Shown here piece after piece: positions 36,907 to 49,444 of a stretch of DNA of 64,000 nucleotides. The notes under the pieces were generated by a model, which worked only from the letters and a program-made list of their open reading frames with translations, did not search any database and was not told where the DNA came from. How positions within the stretch are numbered: the stretch's first letter is position 1; every line of letters starts with the position of its first letter. The DNA is taken from the NCBI GenBank assembly GCA_003008705.1, contig PDUO01000034.1, forward strand, positions 124,001 to 188,000. Reading direction: 5' to 3'. A program made the translations under genes and the position numbers. Source of the stretch: Pezicula radicicola (lineage: Eukaryota; Ascomycota; Leotiomycetes; Helotiales; Dermateaceae).

Positions 36907-38185
36907 CTACCTCTCCTCCCTCCCAAAACCCCTCCTAAACATCCCCTTAAACCCTCGTATCTTCCTTCCCATCCTACCACATTCCTTCCCTTCTTCCTCC
37001 TCTTCCCCTTCTACACCCTCTTTCTCCCTACCCGCACTTCGAGATAGCACTACAGGTAAAGGTACCCGATAAATATTCTGACGAAGTCTTTCCATCTCTC
37101 CACCTAATGCCCTGATATCGTCTCGTAGCATATACACTTCTTCTTCTAGTCTTGTTATTATTTCGATGAGGAGTTCTTGGGGAGTTGGATTTGGGGCTGG
37201 GGTTTGATTCAGGGTTTGATGCATTTCTTTTTCGTTCTGTTTTTCTTGATCAATCTCTTTCTCATTCTCATTCTCATTCTCCCTTCTAATCGATGTAATC
37301 TCATCGATACTAGTTCTTGCTTCGTCTTGTGCTTTTTCTTGGGGTTGGGGTTGAGGTTGGGGTTGGGGTTGGTGTGTTAGGTTGGTTGCTTTGAATGTTA
37401 GTAAGTTGTTATGGTATTTTTTGAATTGAAAATTATGGAGATTTGGAGATGGGATTGATGAGGAGTGATGGTAATTTACCTTTCTCTTTTCCTTTGCATT
37501 TAGTTTTGGCTTTGTCTTTAGCTTTCTTTTTGCTGGCTCGGTTGAATCGCCCGCTGTAAAAATTTATTCCTTCGAGGAGTGAGGGGGTTGTGCTATTTTT
37601 GCTTCTGATGTCTGGTGTGGGGTTGAGGTCCAAGTTTGGATTGAGGTTGAGGTTTTGGTCGGGAGCGAGGTCTGGGTTGGCATCGGTGTGGAGATTGGTG
37701 GTGGGATTGGGATACGGAGTAAGGTTGAAGTCGAAGTCGAGGTCGATGTTGATGTTAGGATTGAGGTAGAGACCGGAATGGAGGTTGGCGTTTGGGTTGA
37801 AGTTGGGGTTAGAATTGATGTTGTAGTCGAGAGCTGGACTTGGTAGTTTGAAGGAGGATATAGTGGACGAAGAAGATGGACATCGGGGAACAGGAGAGGG
37901 TTCTAGTGGAGAGGTGTTTGTTAGTTTTGTTTTCGCGGTGAGAGGGGTGTGATTAGTAATATAAATGAGGAGATGAGGTGGGGCGGGAGGATAGAGGGTG
38001 AAGATGAGATTGTGGAATAGAAGATAAGAAACAGTGATTAGAAAGGGAGATGGGAATGAATACCTTGTATATGATTGGTCCCAGGTTTTGGAGAGAGCAT
38101 TTTGGCTGCTATTGTTGTTTCCATTGTTGATGGAGAGGTGATGAAGTTGTATGTGGACTTTTGCTGCTACGCGTCTTGTTACCAT
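36907..38185 (-). CDS. hypothetical low-complexity, coiled-coil protein
   Basis: A minus-strand gene from ATG 38185 to 36907 with at least one intron joining EKGK to a Gln/Pro run (PQPQPQPQ), and probably another in the 5' part. The middle is Asn/Pro-rich (NPNFNPNANLH, NPNINIDLDFDFNL), then a Lys-rich patch KKKAKDKAKTKCKGKEKGK. The C-terminal exon has a coiled coil (EIITRLEEEVYMLRDDIRAL) and a basic tail. The same frame stays open across all parts, which supports a real gene. No domain was recognised. The opposite strand has strong G-tracts at 37341-37372. Confidence 0.5.
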
Positions 38186-39292
38186 GGATGGCGGGGTTGT
38201 TGCTTGTTGTGGAGTAAAATGGTTTGGCTGCCATGTGTTTGGAGATGTATCGCTTAATTACTGGATAGGTGGGTTCAGTCTATTGTAGTTGTGTGGTTAT
38301 GCTTTTAGGCGTCTTAGTCTTCTGCTTGTAGTTTAGCTTGCGACTCTACTTTGCCGAGTTTTACTCTTTTAGCTGGGTACGTGGATGGGGTCGGTTTTGT
38401 ATGCGTTTTTGACAATGTTTAGTATTACGATGCTGATGTTAATTGGTCTTGCTCTGGTTTCTTAACAAAGGGTCTGCGTATTTTGAGGAATAATGTAGTA
38501 TGTAAGTTAGTATATACAATATGGATATGTCCTTTTCTGCAGTATAGAAAGTGAGGAGTTGTCTTATTTGGCGTTTAGATATAAGTGAAGTTCTGGGGTT
38601 AATCTACAAAGATACAACTATTCTTCGTGAGGTAGTAAAATTAGTGCCAAGTACGCAACGAAGTTAGAGTGTTTCAGTACTTAGGTAATACTTACTTGTA
38701 CTCTCTACATGAAGGTCTTATATATTAAGTAAACAATAGGACCTTGTTTGTTCGTCCAAACAAGGAGGTAGATAACCTACAAATATCCTCCAGTATAAAG
38801 TGCACTAAAAGGTCTGAAAACATTAGATTCGTTTCATATACTGCGTGTATAAATTTTATTATGTTAGTATATAGTAGGGTTAGTCTTTTGTTTCTTCAGT
38901 TAGGCAGGCGATTAGATAAGCTTTATTTTCATTTTGCCTTTCAAGAACCGCGGCTGTCGCTTAACTTAGCTACTTTATTATTCGATGTAGAAGTGGGTAT
39001 TTGGAACAAAGCGCTAAACTTTCGCAGTAATTTTCCTTCGTAGATCAGTTGTAACATCTGTGTTTATGTTCTCAAGGGTTAAGCTTTGTTTTGTTTTACA
39101 ACTGAGAAATATTTACAATGGGTTAAACCCCCAAGGAAGCAGGATTGTAGTATATACATATATCTACATACAAGATACATAAAAGTAAAGACAGTAAACT
39201 AACGTCCTCAAGCAAAGCTAACTTTTTACACGCCCCAGTCTATATACAAAAGACCCCAAGCAACTACATCCTTGGCAACCACAACACAAAAT
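38186..39292. other. intergenic, nothing recognised
   Basis: AT-rich DNA between two minus-strand genes. A 99-codon plus-strand frame at 38744-39043 shows no family features. Confidence 0.4.
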
Positions 39293-41010
39293 CTACCACT
39301 GAATCTGCTGAGAAAAGAACTCCTCAATGAAATCCTGCTTCTTTGTTGAAGCAGCCGTACCGGCAGCTCCATACGACTCCCCAAGCCACATAGTCTGCGA
39401 AACATTCGAGCTACTAGCAGGGAACTGAGTAAAATTACCACCATTCGGGTTTCCAGTCTTGATAAAGTTGGCCCAGTATTGAGATAAGGTATCAGCGATT
39501 GCGTAATCTTCTGTAGTCCATGGATCACCACCATCGTAGACTGCTGCTCCACTGTATGGGATATTACCGAATGCATACCAGAGTTCGGCACCGTGGTAGA
39601 CACCGGATGTTTGGTTGGGTGGTGAGTGGTTAAAGTAGTAAGTGTAGACGTTGCTTGTTGCTCCTCCTGCATACCATTCTTTAGCCCATTGCCAGGTACT
39701 AACTCTGCTGAGATCACGGAACATATCGTTGCTTGCATTGTTAGCTGCGCTGGTTGTATTGGCTGGGTAAAGTTCGAAGAAGGTGCTGGATAGGTTGCCG
39801 AACATTTCGGTGTATTGGGTTGTGAATGTATCAAGAGTGAGTCCTGGGTCTGGACTTGCTCCGGACTCGTCGGCGTTGTTTCCTGTTAAGATAGGAACGT
39901 CGGCGTGTGCTCCTAGGCTGAGTGCTTCTCCGTAGTTGTGTGTTAGGACGTAGCCGTCAATGACGGGTCTCCAGAGAGGAGGCGCCATGAATGCAGTGAC
40001 GTTTTCGAATGCTGTACCCTCAAGAATAGTGTCTGATGCGCCATCATAGGTCAGGAGTGTATCCATTGAGACGTTGCGCAGCTGGTCAATCGTCGTGACG
40101 TTCATTTCAGCTAGGAATGCGACTCCTTGGTCTTCAGCAGCAACCTTGGTACGATGACTAGTTGCCAATTGGTAGGTCATTGGATCGTGAGGAGCGCGAG
40201 CACCACTCTCTGCAATAGCTCCAACAATTAGATCTTGAGATAGAGGACTGTACATCATATCGAGAGAACTAGCGGATCCTGCTGATTGACCTCCGGTCGT
40301 GATGTGTGTTCCATCTCCACCGAAAGCTGCAATATTATCCTTGACCCAGTTAAGAGCGAATTGCATATCGAGGAGACCGTAGTTTCCAGAGCTGTTGTGT
40401 CCTGATTCTGTAGATAGGTCTGGGTGGGCAAGGAAACCAAATGGACCTGAAGTTGTTGAAATTAGCCATATTTCTCTTATGCAGAGAATCCCGAGCAACT
40501 AAGATACTACTTACCCATTCTGTAGTTAATGTTAACGACCACGATATCCTTAGCAGCCATCGAAGAACCCTCATATGCCAAAACATCACCACCACCACCC
40601 GTGAAACGACCTCCATAAATCCAAAAGTAGACTGGTAAATTCGATGTCGAGGTAGCATTCGCAGGAGCCCAAATATTCATGAATAGACAATCCTCCGAGA
40701 TATCAGTTGAGCCTGAAGAAAAGATGCCAGCGCTTGAGTAACTCTGGGCGCAATCCGCTCCGTAACTAGTTGCGTTTAAAGTTCCCGACCATGCTGAGGC
40801 ATTCTGGGGAGGCTTCCATCGTAAAGAACCGGTTGGTGGTGAGGCATATGGGATTCCTTTGTAAACGGACACACCATCAATGTATCCGGAGGTGGCACCT
40901 TGGACTAGACCGTAAGTTGTATTGACAGTCGGAGCAGTAGCGCGGGGATAGAAGGCTGCTGCGTTGACAGCAGAGCCAGCGACAATGCTGGTGAGGAGAG
41001 AGCGAAACAT
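39293..41010 (-). CDS. secreted type-B carboxylesterase/lipase
   Basis: Exons 41010-40515 and 40446-39293, 549 residues. A signal peptide (MFRSLLTSIVAGSAVNAAAF) directs secretion. The alpha/beta-hydrolase domain shows the EDCLFMNIW motif, nucleophile Ser in GGQSAGS, acid residue in NNADESG and His in YHGAELWYAFG. The oxyanion-hole motif reads IYGGRFTGGGGD where many members have HGGG. Several NxS/T sites fit an extracellular glycoprotein. The substrate is an ester, not further resolved. The C-terminus ends normally and the frame is intact. Confidence 0.9.
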
Positions 41011-43343
41011 AGCGATTGTAGTTAAGGAAAGCTGAGTAAAGACTAAAGAAATAGAGAGAGAGAGGAAGGGAATACCAAGCAGGTGGATGCTGCAGGCTGG
41101 TGAGGCGATCTACACTGCGGACATCTCGTAGATATATACTTGGGCGCCAAAAGAAGGCATATCCACACTTGAGCTTGGCGGGTACCTACATGTCCACCTT
41201 GGTCTCTGACGATATAGTGCTTTCCATGGGTAGCGACAGCTAGAAGACGCAAGCCTCTCGTCTCCGCATTTGATGATTTGGGGATAGAGTATTTTTCATG
41301 CCGGCGACTTGGGTCTGATGACGACTGTGAGAGGATCTTAACGGAATTTTAGTCCATAAAAATAAAAAAATCCCCTTGGCCTCAACGTAGGTCGGTGAAG
41401 TTATACCACTTTTCTCCGTGATGCTTTAATCTGGGGTCAAAGAGACTGACTTATGTGTGGCTGAAGGGAGCTCATCGTCATTTTGTCAGCATTTTGAAAT
41501 CAGACTAATTCGTATACTAGTCTAGGGTAATGACATGCTTTGAAGATCATCCGTTGTCATCATCCAATTACAGGAGAGCTTTTACTACACTTTAAAAACA
41601 CAGAGCTTAGTAAAGAAGGTAGAGAATCAAACCATCAACAGTTTACCATAACCTTTATCGCTTAACTTATATAATAATTAACAGCTTTAGAGAGTAGTAC
41701 TCAGCTACCAAAGACCTTACTCAACCACTTCCTTAAGACCACAAATCACATGTTTCCTTTTCGGAGAATTATTCCAGAAACAACCCACAAATCCACTACT
41801 CTGTTTAAGCGAGCCCCTTGACTCGTTTATTACAGGGGCAAGCAATTGCGTGGCTTTGCGGGATTCTAAGCCTCCTCTCGGTATAAGCGGCGCCTACTGC
41901 CGTAAATGGATTCCTTCTTTAGAAAAAGGATCGGGGAAACGGGGCCCAAGTTGGCCGCTGTTTAGCATCCCAAGGCAGAGTGACATTCTACTTAAACACG
42001 AAAAGTCTTGGTGAGGATTTATTTATAGTGGACGAATCACCAGAATATCACTGCTTTGTCCTTGAATTCTTCGAGGCTTTATTCAAGGCATTTTTTTGTT
42101 CGTATGCGGCCTTGGTATGAAACTGGTTTAAGTCGGAAGCAACTACCTATTACAGTGGAATTATTGTCGTTGAAATAAGCTTTGGTTTTACTATAGGACA
42201 GGTATGATAAGATAAGTGTTAGCCTACAAGCTGATGGCCCCCGTGTCTTCGGTTTTTGACACATACAACTCGAGGCAGATTGCCAACTTAAAAGCAATCC
42301 GGCGACGAAAATCGAAAATCCAGAAAGGAGAAGACATACAATGACGAGAAATCTACCAGCGACTAGTGAAGATTATAAAAGTTATCAAATATTTATAGGA
42401 AGCAACACAAGTGGGACATGTAGAAGAAATTCTGTATTGTATTCTAAACAGGACAGGACAGGAGTGCCAAAATGGACCTACTTGTATACCTAAAGTAATA
42501 AAGGTTTTACGCCTTAACATACGAGTATATATAAAACATAACCAGTGTTGAGGCCTCAAAACAAAGGTTAAAATAGTAGTAAATATATCAACCATCGAGC
42601 TTAAAATTTTAGAAAGAATCCCTCGTATAGATTGAATTGTTTAGCAACAAGTCATTCAACTATCGAGAAATTCAGCGACGAGAAATCTACCAAAAACTTC
42701 CGCGGACCATAGAAACTATTGAATACATGGAAGGAGAAATACAAGTGAGATTTACAGTACAGAATAGGTTCAAGATTGAAACAGGCTAAATACTAGAATC
42801 TAGTTAGAATTCACTTCGCCTTCTATTATGCTACTCATCTCAAAAATTCGACTTAATTTATATTTTAGCTATCAACTTAATCTGCACTACATACGACCCG
42901 ACCTCACTTAATCGACGAGATGCAGAATGGCGAGCGCGAGTGCAAATACACAACAATACAAGGTCCTCAGCAATTTTGTAGTCGAAGAGGCACGAAATTG
43001 AATTTCCTTTAGGACTAAATTCAGTAACTCAAGTATTTGGGTCACTCATTCGCTCTATATAACTCACCTCATTTGAATTTTAGCAATTCGCCGGTGCACT
43101 TAGACTTGAAGCGATGTAACTCACCTTGATCTTATAAATGAACAATTCCGCCAAAGTAAAGCTTGTCTAACAAAATAATCAAGACCAAAGGCATCTGAAA
43201 CATCTTGTTCTTGAAATCTACTAGACACATACAAAAAACCCTTATCATAAACCTAACATCCAAGAAGCAAAACTACAACACACACTCCAACACCCAACTG
43301 TCTATATAATATAATATCCTCTCGTCCCCGCAAAATCACACCT
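41011..43343. other. long intergenic region with a diverged direct repeat
   Basis: No gene recognised in 2.3 kb. A direct repeat is visible: GACGAGAAATCTACCA at about 42343 and again at 42678, each followed by similar sequence for roughly 100 bp (ACACAAGTGGGACAT versus ATACAAGTGAGATTT). Its decay and AT content suggest an old tandem or dispersed duplication. Confidence 0.45.
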
Positions 43344-44114
43344 TCAAACACAATTAATTTTCTTTAACCCCTTTAGATCTTCAACGTGTCTTATCAGAGG
43401 AGCTTTCCAGCCTCGAAACCTCTTACGAAAGAATTCCATCATTGTCTTCGTTGAGGTATAACGAGAGACGACAGGACCAGAGAAGAAATGGCTGAAACGA
43501 CGCGTTGAAAGCCACCAACTCTCGAAGTTTCCAGCCGTCATATCACGCCACGTTAATGCCGGATAGACTAGTCTTGGTCCCTGTTTCACAACAGTAATGC
43601 TCTGAAGCCTCGGAAACGTCTCAACCGCACAAACAAGCTTAGAATCCCACTCTGTAAGGGCGTGTGTAGTCACCAGATCAGTTGTAAGCGCCAGGAATTG
43701 TACACGATTGCTTTCCTCCGCATTGAGAAAGCTGTGCCATTCAAGCGTAGTTGAAACCATGTGCCATGGCATGTCGTGGTCGAGCAATAGCGTATCACGG
43801 CTGAAGTCGAAGTAAACAGGCCCATATCCAGAGTGAAGCGCTGCGAAACCCAGGGAGTAGTGCTTGAGAGCAACTTTGCGAGAGTCAGAGCAGACGTGGA
43901 GCAAGGCCGGTGGAGCACAGCTTGCATGGGGATGAATTGCTGCCATATTACGACGAGGAGCTCTATCACAGTCGTAAAAGGATTTAGAGAGTTGTATCCG
44001 TATGTCTTTCTCGAAATTCAAATATACGAGTCGAGGGCCTGGAATGGCACACACCCAGATTTGAAGTTGGAGTTCCTTTGGAAGGTTGCTGAAGCCAGTG
44101 AAGGTCGTAGCCAT
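43344..44114 (-). CDS. 2EXR-domain protein
   Basis: Single-exon ORF of 256 residues from ATG 44114. It has the 2EXR signature at residues 8-30 (FSNLPKELQLQIWVCAIPGP), then LLHVCSDSRKVALKHY and YFDFSRDTLLLDHD, all standard for this fungal family. Biochemical function is unknown. It is unrelated in detail to the 2EXR gene at 21-22 kb (different C-terminus), so it is not a local duplicate. Confidence 0.85.
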   Translation of the reverse strand: MATTFTGFSNLPKELQLQIWVCAIPGPRLVYLNFEKDIRIQLSKSFYDCDRAPRRNMAAIHPHASCAPPALLHVCSDSRKVALKHYSLGFAALHSGYGPVYFDFSRDTLLLDHDMPWHMVSTTLEWHSFLNAEESNRVQFLALTTDLVTTHALTEWDSKLVCAVETFPRLQSITVVKQGPRLVYPALTWRDMTAGNFESWWLSTRRFSHFFSGPVVSRYTSTKTMMEFFRKRFRGWKAPLIRHVEDLKGLKKINCV

Positions 44115-44563
44115 ATCGCTGACTTTACGGTCGAATCTAAGGCTGGCTTTGGCGCTGTAAATAGAATATGGTTCTTTATATATAATTTGTCTGAGGTAAT
44201 AATGGCACTGAAGGCGGAAGCGTAGAGGTATTAGTGATTTTCGACTTACAATGTGAGGCGCCGGAGAGAATATGAACGGTGAGTAATGTTGACTATTCCT
44301 GGGCTTCTTTGAAGGGGCACATACACGAAGTGTTGTTGCAGTTGGCGAATTTGTTGTCGAGTTGGAGAATTGAAGAAAATTGACAGTTGGTGAGTGGTCG
44401 TGTGAAGCGCGTATTGGTGGAAGACCTTCCTTTTAGCCCACCCGCTTGCGGAAAGTGCCAACGCCAGGTACAACTAAGCCCTTGTAGTCTCCATTTCGAC
44501 ATTAAAATATCACAAAGCTAACTTGGAGGGAAACACAACGCATCTCGCCCCAGTAATTAATTG

Positions 44564-45145
44564 TTATATTTGAGAAGGATTGGCTGATTCCGCAGCAAGC
44601 TGTTCCGGACTAATAGGTATTGTCGGATTGGTCCAATCGACCCTTTGCCCACATCCAGGGCACCTCTCATTCTCATACCAATAGACAGAATTCCAATGGA
44701 AAAGGCAAGGCCTGCAAATTGTGTGTCCACAATGTGTCTTTATTCGGGCTTTAACAGGGGGACATAGTCCTTCGTAACCTCCCAAGTCGCAATATTGTGA
44801 GATATTACTTCGACATAAAGGGCAAGTATTTTTGCGGTATTGATGGAGCCATGCATCAAGACAAGTCTTGCAAAATGTGTGCCCACACTCTGTAGTGATG
44901 GCTTGCTTCGGAATATCTAGATTGCACATGGCTATGGGGCAAAGTAGATCGTCCAAAGCTTCTTCCTCGAGGTGAGAAGGAACCGTTTTCTCAGTCGCCA
45001 TAGTGACGGTGGAGGAATTGCTGGAATTAGATTGCTCGGAGTTCACGAGATCTGAGGTAATGGAAGTCGGAGAGGAATTCGAAGTAGTTCGCCAAAAGAG
45101 CCGCAAAACACGACGAAGTATACCCTTGGCCACTTTACGCAGCAT
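44564..45145 (-). CDS. RING-finger protein, probable E3 ligase
   Basis: ORF with first clear ATG at 45145 (MLRKVAKGILRRVL); the frame is open further upstream without an ATG. About 193 residues. A C3HC4 RING is complete: CPIAMC, then CGHTFCKTCLDAW and CPLC. A second, partial Cys/His cluster follows (THCGHTICRPCLFHW, CPGCGQ), resembling the second half of another RING. An adaptor or ubiquitin ligase function is inferred from the RING alone. The Ser/Asn-rich linker before the RING contains no other domain. Confidence 0.75.
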   Translation of the reverse strand: MLRKVAKGILRRVLRLFWRTTSNSSPTSITSDLVNSEQSNSSNSSTVTMATEKTVPSHLEEEALDDLLCPIAMCNLDIPKQAITTECGHTFCKTCLDAWLHQYRKNTCPLCRSNISQYCDLGGYEGLCPPVKARIKTHCGHTICRPCLFHWNSVYWYENERCPGCGQRVDWTNPTIPISPEQLAAESANPSQI

Positions 45146-45239
45146 TTCCAGGAAGAATTGACTCGCAGGATATGAAGGTGTTGAGAAAGACTGAAGGTCC
45201 GAATCCAGTGCGGAACTGTTGCAAACAAATAGTCGCAAA

Positions 45240-45878
45240 GATGAAGTAGACTGGTACTGTAGACAAAAAGAGCTTGGAAGGAACGTTGATGAATCTTGGC
45301 CCTGATCAAGTACAGTGATGTGGAGAAGCTACTTTAGTTTTTCAGGTTAGGTTCGGAAAGAGCATAGCGACGGCGGTAATAGTAGCTCTGCGGCAATATA
45401 CACTAGTTTATAAAGCTATCTAATAGACGGGACTATTCAGAGGACCGGAAGAAATCGAATGGGATGGATATCGAACTAAGTGGTCGAGTGGTCAATGCCG
45501 AAGAGTACCGGTATAATTCTGAAAGAAAACGGCGTCACTGATCTCGCTAGAGCTCAATTCTCGACGTTCAGATAATTTAATTCTCAACCCGCAAACTTCC
45601 TTCTTCGTATATTGCGAAAACATAGATATATAGTCTTATGACCACAACAAGAGAATTTTCCCTGGTTGGCACTTGCGCGCAGAGGGTCCCGGGGAGGGAA
45701 TCGGAAAATACTTCGTTAATACTCGAGGCTAAGAGATCTATACTCTAGGTGTGCTTCCAATCCTGTTGCTCCCGGCACTCGCTAATTTTGACAAAGTCAT
45801 ATATACATGCAACTAGTACCTCCTCTCTTGATGTTCCTCCCCACGACTAAATGATAAGCTGACCCCGAGAAAGCTGCT
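45240..45878. other. intergenic, nothing recognised
   Basis: Probable promoter of the RING gene and 3' region of the carrier gene. No further feature was recognised. Confidence 0.4.
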
Positions 45879-46945
45879 TCAACCAAAGGTCTTATTCATG
45901 AACTTATGCGCCAATTCCACACCCAAGAAAGTTGCTGCATTTGCTGGTACAGCTCTGGCAAGCGCAGGACCGAAACCTGGGAAGAAAGCCTTCAACCCTC
46001 CATTTCTGTATAATCCTTTGATGACTCCGCCCACAGTTGGGTTGCCTTCCATAGTCTGTAATCGACTCTTGACTGTATCAACAGGGAAAACCGGGATCCA
46101 CATAGCCACACCAGCAGCACCACCAGCAGCCATAACAGCCGGTAAACTCAAACCAGAGCTCCCCTCAGGCGTTAATTTCCTCTTAATAATCTCATACGTA
46201 GCGAAATAGGCGGCGGAGCCAGGGCCATCTCTCGCCAATGTAGCAGCAGAACCGCGGAATACAGACCGGATACCGCCTTTCTTGTAGAGTTGTCGGACAA
46301 CGTCAACACCACCACTGTACTTAGGCTTCTCACCTGGAGCGAGGGTTTTCTGGCCTTGGATTTGAAGGAGAACTTTAACGCGTTCAAAAGGTGCGGTTAT
46401 GAGTGTCATGGGGATGGCAGAGAAGAAACCTGCTGCTGAAACTTGGGCGACAGAGAGTTGGTTGTTTTCGACGGTGGAGAAACGGTGGACTAGGGATTTA
46501 CCTACGTCGTAACCCCAGAAGGAGACAGCGACTGTTTGTGTTAGCAACTTGCAGGTGCGGGAAGGTTAAAGAGGAATGGATACATACACATAGGCGTAAC
46601 ACCCACCAACGGCGCACTGACACCAGCATATAGGCCCCTCCTCAAACCATCCTTCGCAATACCCTTCTTCACCACATCGAACGCGCCCGTATACACTCCT
46701 CGCTCCGCAGTCTGCAACCGCACCTTTACAAGATCAAAAGGATGGCCCACGATAACTGCGCATACACCTCCAAAGCCTCCTGCAGCCAGACTTCGTAAAC
46801 CTGATAGTGATTTTTTGCTAACCTCAACTACCTCGTCTTTGGGTTCTTCCTTCGTTTCGGGGACGTGGGGTAAATGCCCGGAGAAAACAGGAGGCAAGGT
46901 GTCGATTTTCTGGTTTATCTGGGAAGCAGTGGAAGAGGGTGCCAT
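45879..46945 (-). CDS. CRC1: mitochondrial carnitine/acylcarnitine carrier
   Basis: Exons 46945-46588 and 46531-45879, 336 residues. Three mitochondrial carrier repeats are visible, with signatures GHPFDLVKVRLQT, APFERVKVLLQ and FPVDTVKSRLQT. The segment APLVGVTPMFAVSFWGYDVGKSL, split by the intron, is typical of the carnitine/acylcarnitine branch (yeast CRC1, Aspergillus acuH). The protein exchanges acylcarnitine for carnitine across the inner mitochondrial membrane, feeding acetyl or acyl units into the matrix. The ~45-residue Pro/Glu-rich N-terminus before the first helix is common in fungal members. Intact frame. Confidence 0.9.
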
Positions 46946-47581
46946 TTTGAAGATGCAAGGGAGGAGGAGTATGCGTAATGAAGAAGGAGTGGAAGAGGGA
47001 GAGCAATTGAACCTCAGACAGTTGTCGTCCGTGAGATTTAAAATTGAAGCTACTTCCTTGTGGCTGTTTGCGTTGCGCCTCGCTCTTGATGTTTTGAGCA
47101 CCGAACCGAGCCCTTGGACCGAGGCAACTCTGAAATCCGGGGAAGAGGAAAATGGTACCTCCGTACCGAGATGCAACTTCAACAAAAGACGTTTGATCAC
47201 CGGATCAGAAGTTGTAGGATTTTACAACGATGATTTGCAGAATGATCGCCATGGGATGCTGCTGGCTTCCAACTGATGCGGCTGATGCGATTAAGGTGCT
47301 GTTGACATGTGAAAGCTAGGTACTTTCAGGGTCACATCCTAGTCTCAGCCATCTGAGAAGCCCATGCACTGCCGGTGGAGATTGGGGCGGCCGTAAAGCC
47401 GTATCAAAGCGGTTGCGGTACGAAGCAAGTTGAAGAGTTGGGCCAGAGTAGATATGTCACGTAGCTAAATTACATGCTAGGCGGATATAGCGGTCTTGAC
47501 TTCATAGCGACATTATATATTGTGATTATTGTGCTAGATGGAGCACTTCTTAGTGCCGGACATAAATCTCGTTAATATGGT
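46946..47581. other. intergenic
   Basis: Contains the 5' flank of the carrier gene. Open frames here are antisense or upstream extensions of that gene. No other feature was recognised. Confidence 0.4.
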
Positions 47582-48592
47582 CTAATCATCGTCATCGTCG
47601 TCAAACGTCTCCAGCTGGAAGACCTTGGGTTTCTCCTGCTCCCTTGTGCCCGCATTGGCATTGGCATTTCCGCTCATCGACATCCTCCTCTCTATTTCCC
47701 TCCTCCTATCCTCTTCAAGCCTAGCCTTTTCTTCCTCCCGAGCTCTCTCATTCTCCTCCTCGATTCTCTGCCTCTCTGCCTCCAATTCTGCGCTCCTCGC
47801 CGGATCAAACGTCTCCAGGTCTATTCCTTGGTCAGTCAGTATCTGTATACTAGCTAGCGCACCCCTCCGAATAGTCTCTTCCGTTGGCCATGGCACAAAT
47901 TGCAAGCCAGCTGAAGTGTCCAAAAACATCTGCCATTCAATAGGCAGCGCCGTGTCCTGCGATAATTGCGTTTGCCCTTGCGCCGGTGTAGGACGATCCA
48001 AATCCATGGCATTTGATGATTGTGTCTCGCCCCCTTGACTAGCTCCATTTGTCATAGCAACAGGAGTTGTAGTTGTGCTACCATTTGTTTGTGCCTCTTT
48101 TGGGGTGTTATTCCCTTGCGCTTCAGAAGTTTCAGGTGTCGCTCCCGCTTCGACTTCGCGAAAGGTCGCTGGTAGAGTGAATTTGCTAATTCTGCGCGCA
48201 TAGGAGAGAAGCTCAGCGTAGGAGACTGGGTTTGTATTTGTTGGAAAGGTTGAAGCTGGCGTGGCAAGGAGCTCGCTGCGGGTGCTAGTTAGAAGGCTAA
48301 GAGTGTCGCGAATTTGGGCATCGAGAGCTGCAGAGGTTGCGCGGAGGGAAAGGATTCTGGCATGATTAGATTGGTGGGTCGATACTAAGTCGCGAAGTCA
48401 GTGTTAATTCCTCTCAATAAAGCTCGTTGAAGGCTGGTACTCACACTGTTCAAGACCCTTATTAAGCTCTGCATCTGCGGTCACTAGGTCGTTGGCATGG
48501 ACTGTCGAGGGATTGTAATTGGATATTGAATTGATTAGAGTCGCAAGAGCCTTCTCTACTCGATCGAAGCGATTGTCAATGAACTTGTCCAT
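47582..48592 (-). CDS. MED4: Mediator complex subunit 4
   Basis: Exons 48592-48445 and 48384-47582, 316 residues. It starts MDKFIDNRFDRVEKALATLI, as fungal MED4 proteins do, so the upstream in-frame extension is taken as untranslated. Helical segments NHARILSLRATSAALDAQIR and SYAELLSYARRISKFTLP are the core Med4 motifs. A later PIEWQMFLDTSAGLQFVPWP is also typical, and the C-terminus is a Glu/Arg coiled coil ending in a run of Asp. Med4 belongs to the middle module of Mediator, linking activators to RNA polymerase II. Confidence 0.92.
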
Positions 48593-49444
48593 GGCGTCCA
48601 ATGTTTTGATGTAACTGGTGGTGATCTTGAAAGCTGGGTGGAGAGCTGGGCTCAAAGGGAAAGTGAGCTTCTCTTGGCCGCGCAAGGGTCCACTCACCAC
48701 TCGTCCCAAAAAAGACACGCTAGCACATGACCGCAAAACTCCGAGAGATACAGGAAAAGCATGAGAGAAAGAAAAAGAGCAAGAAAACATTGTCAAATTA
48801 TGCTCTATTCGTCAGAACTTCAGTATATGATTTTATAATAAAAGCGAGAAAACATATTTACATGCCAGTTCGGATTTCCAGCCTAAGCCTTATGGCTGCA
48901 AAGTAGAGAATTTATGGTGGCACTCACTTCCTCAAAACCTTTTCTAGGACTGCAAGGCTCAGTGTATGCAAATTCAGAGAACTAATGTATCCCGTAAAGT
49001 TGAGGATGCTGTCTCTGGGCTCGCAAGGGTCTATCCATAGACGATAAATATCTGCGGCTACGATGCCCCATTTGATGGTTGCTAGGTAGGCTACTGTGCC
49101 TGCATCTCCAAAACCTTTTTTGTCGCTCTTGCAGCATATCAATTACGCTTCTTCCAGTCACAAAGCGAGTCGATCCTGGAGAAGTCAACAGGCGTATTCA
49201 AGTTCTTATGCTGCGAGCAGGAAGCCAAAGTAGATAATAATATTGGAGTAAACGCTACTCTTGGAAGTAAGCCATCCCATTGGCAACATCCAAGTGCACC
49301 AAGTGTAATGCAAGAAGTTCTAAGGGAACTTATGTTGTATAGTATTTCTATTTCTCTTTATTTTCTTTGTGCGGTATTTAAAAGAGAATTTTGTCTCTAC
49401 CTCAATATATCAGCTTGAAAAGACTTAGTATTTGGTGTCTGAAT
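48593..49444. other. intergenic
   Basis: Upstream of MED4 the frame stays open to 48796 without conserved sequence. The rest, to the HHE pseudogene, has no recognised feature. Confidence 0.4.

Noticed and set aside
37321..37380. Telomere-like G/T tract
   Set aside because: The unit is not TTAGGG and it is explained by a Pro/Gln codon run of the minus-strand gene.
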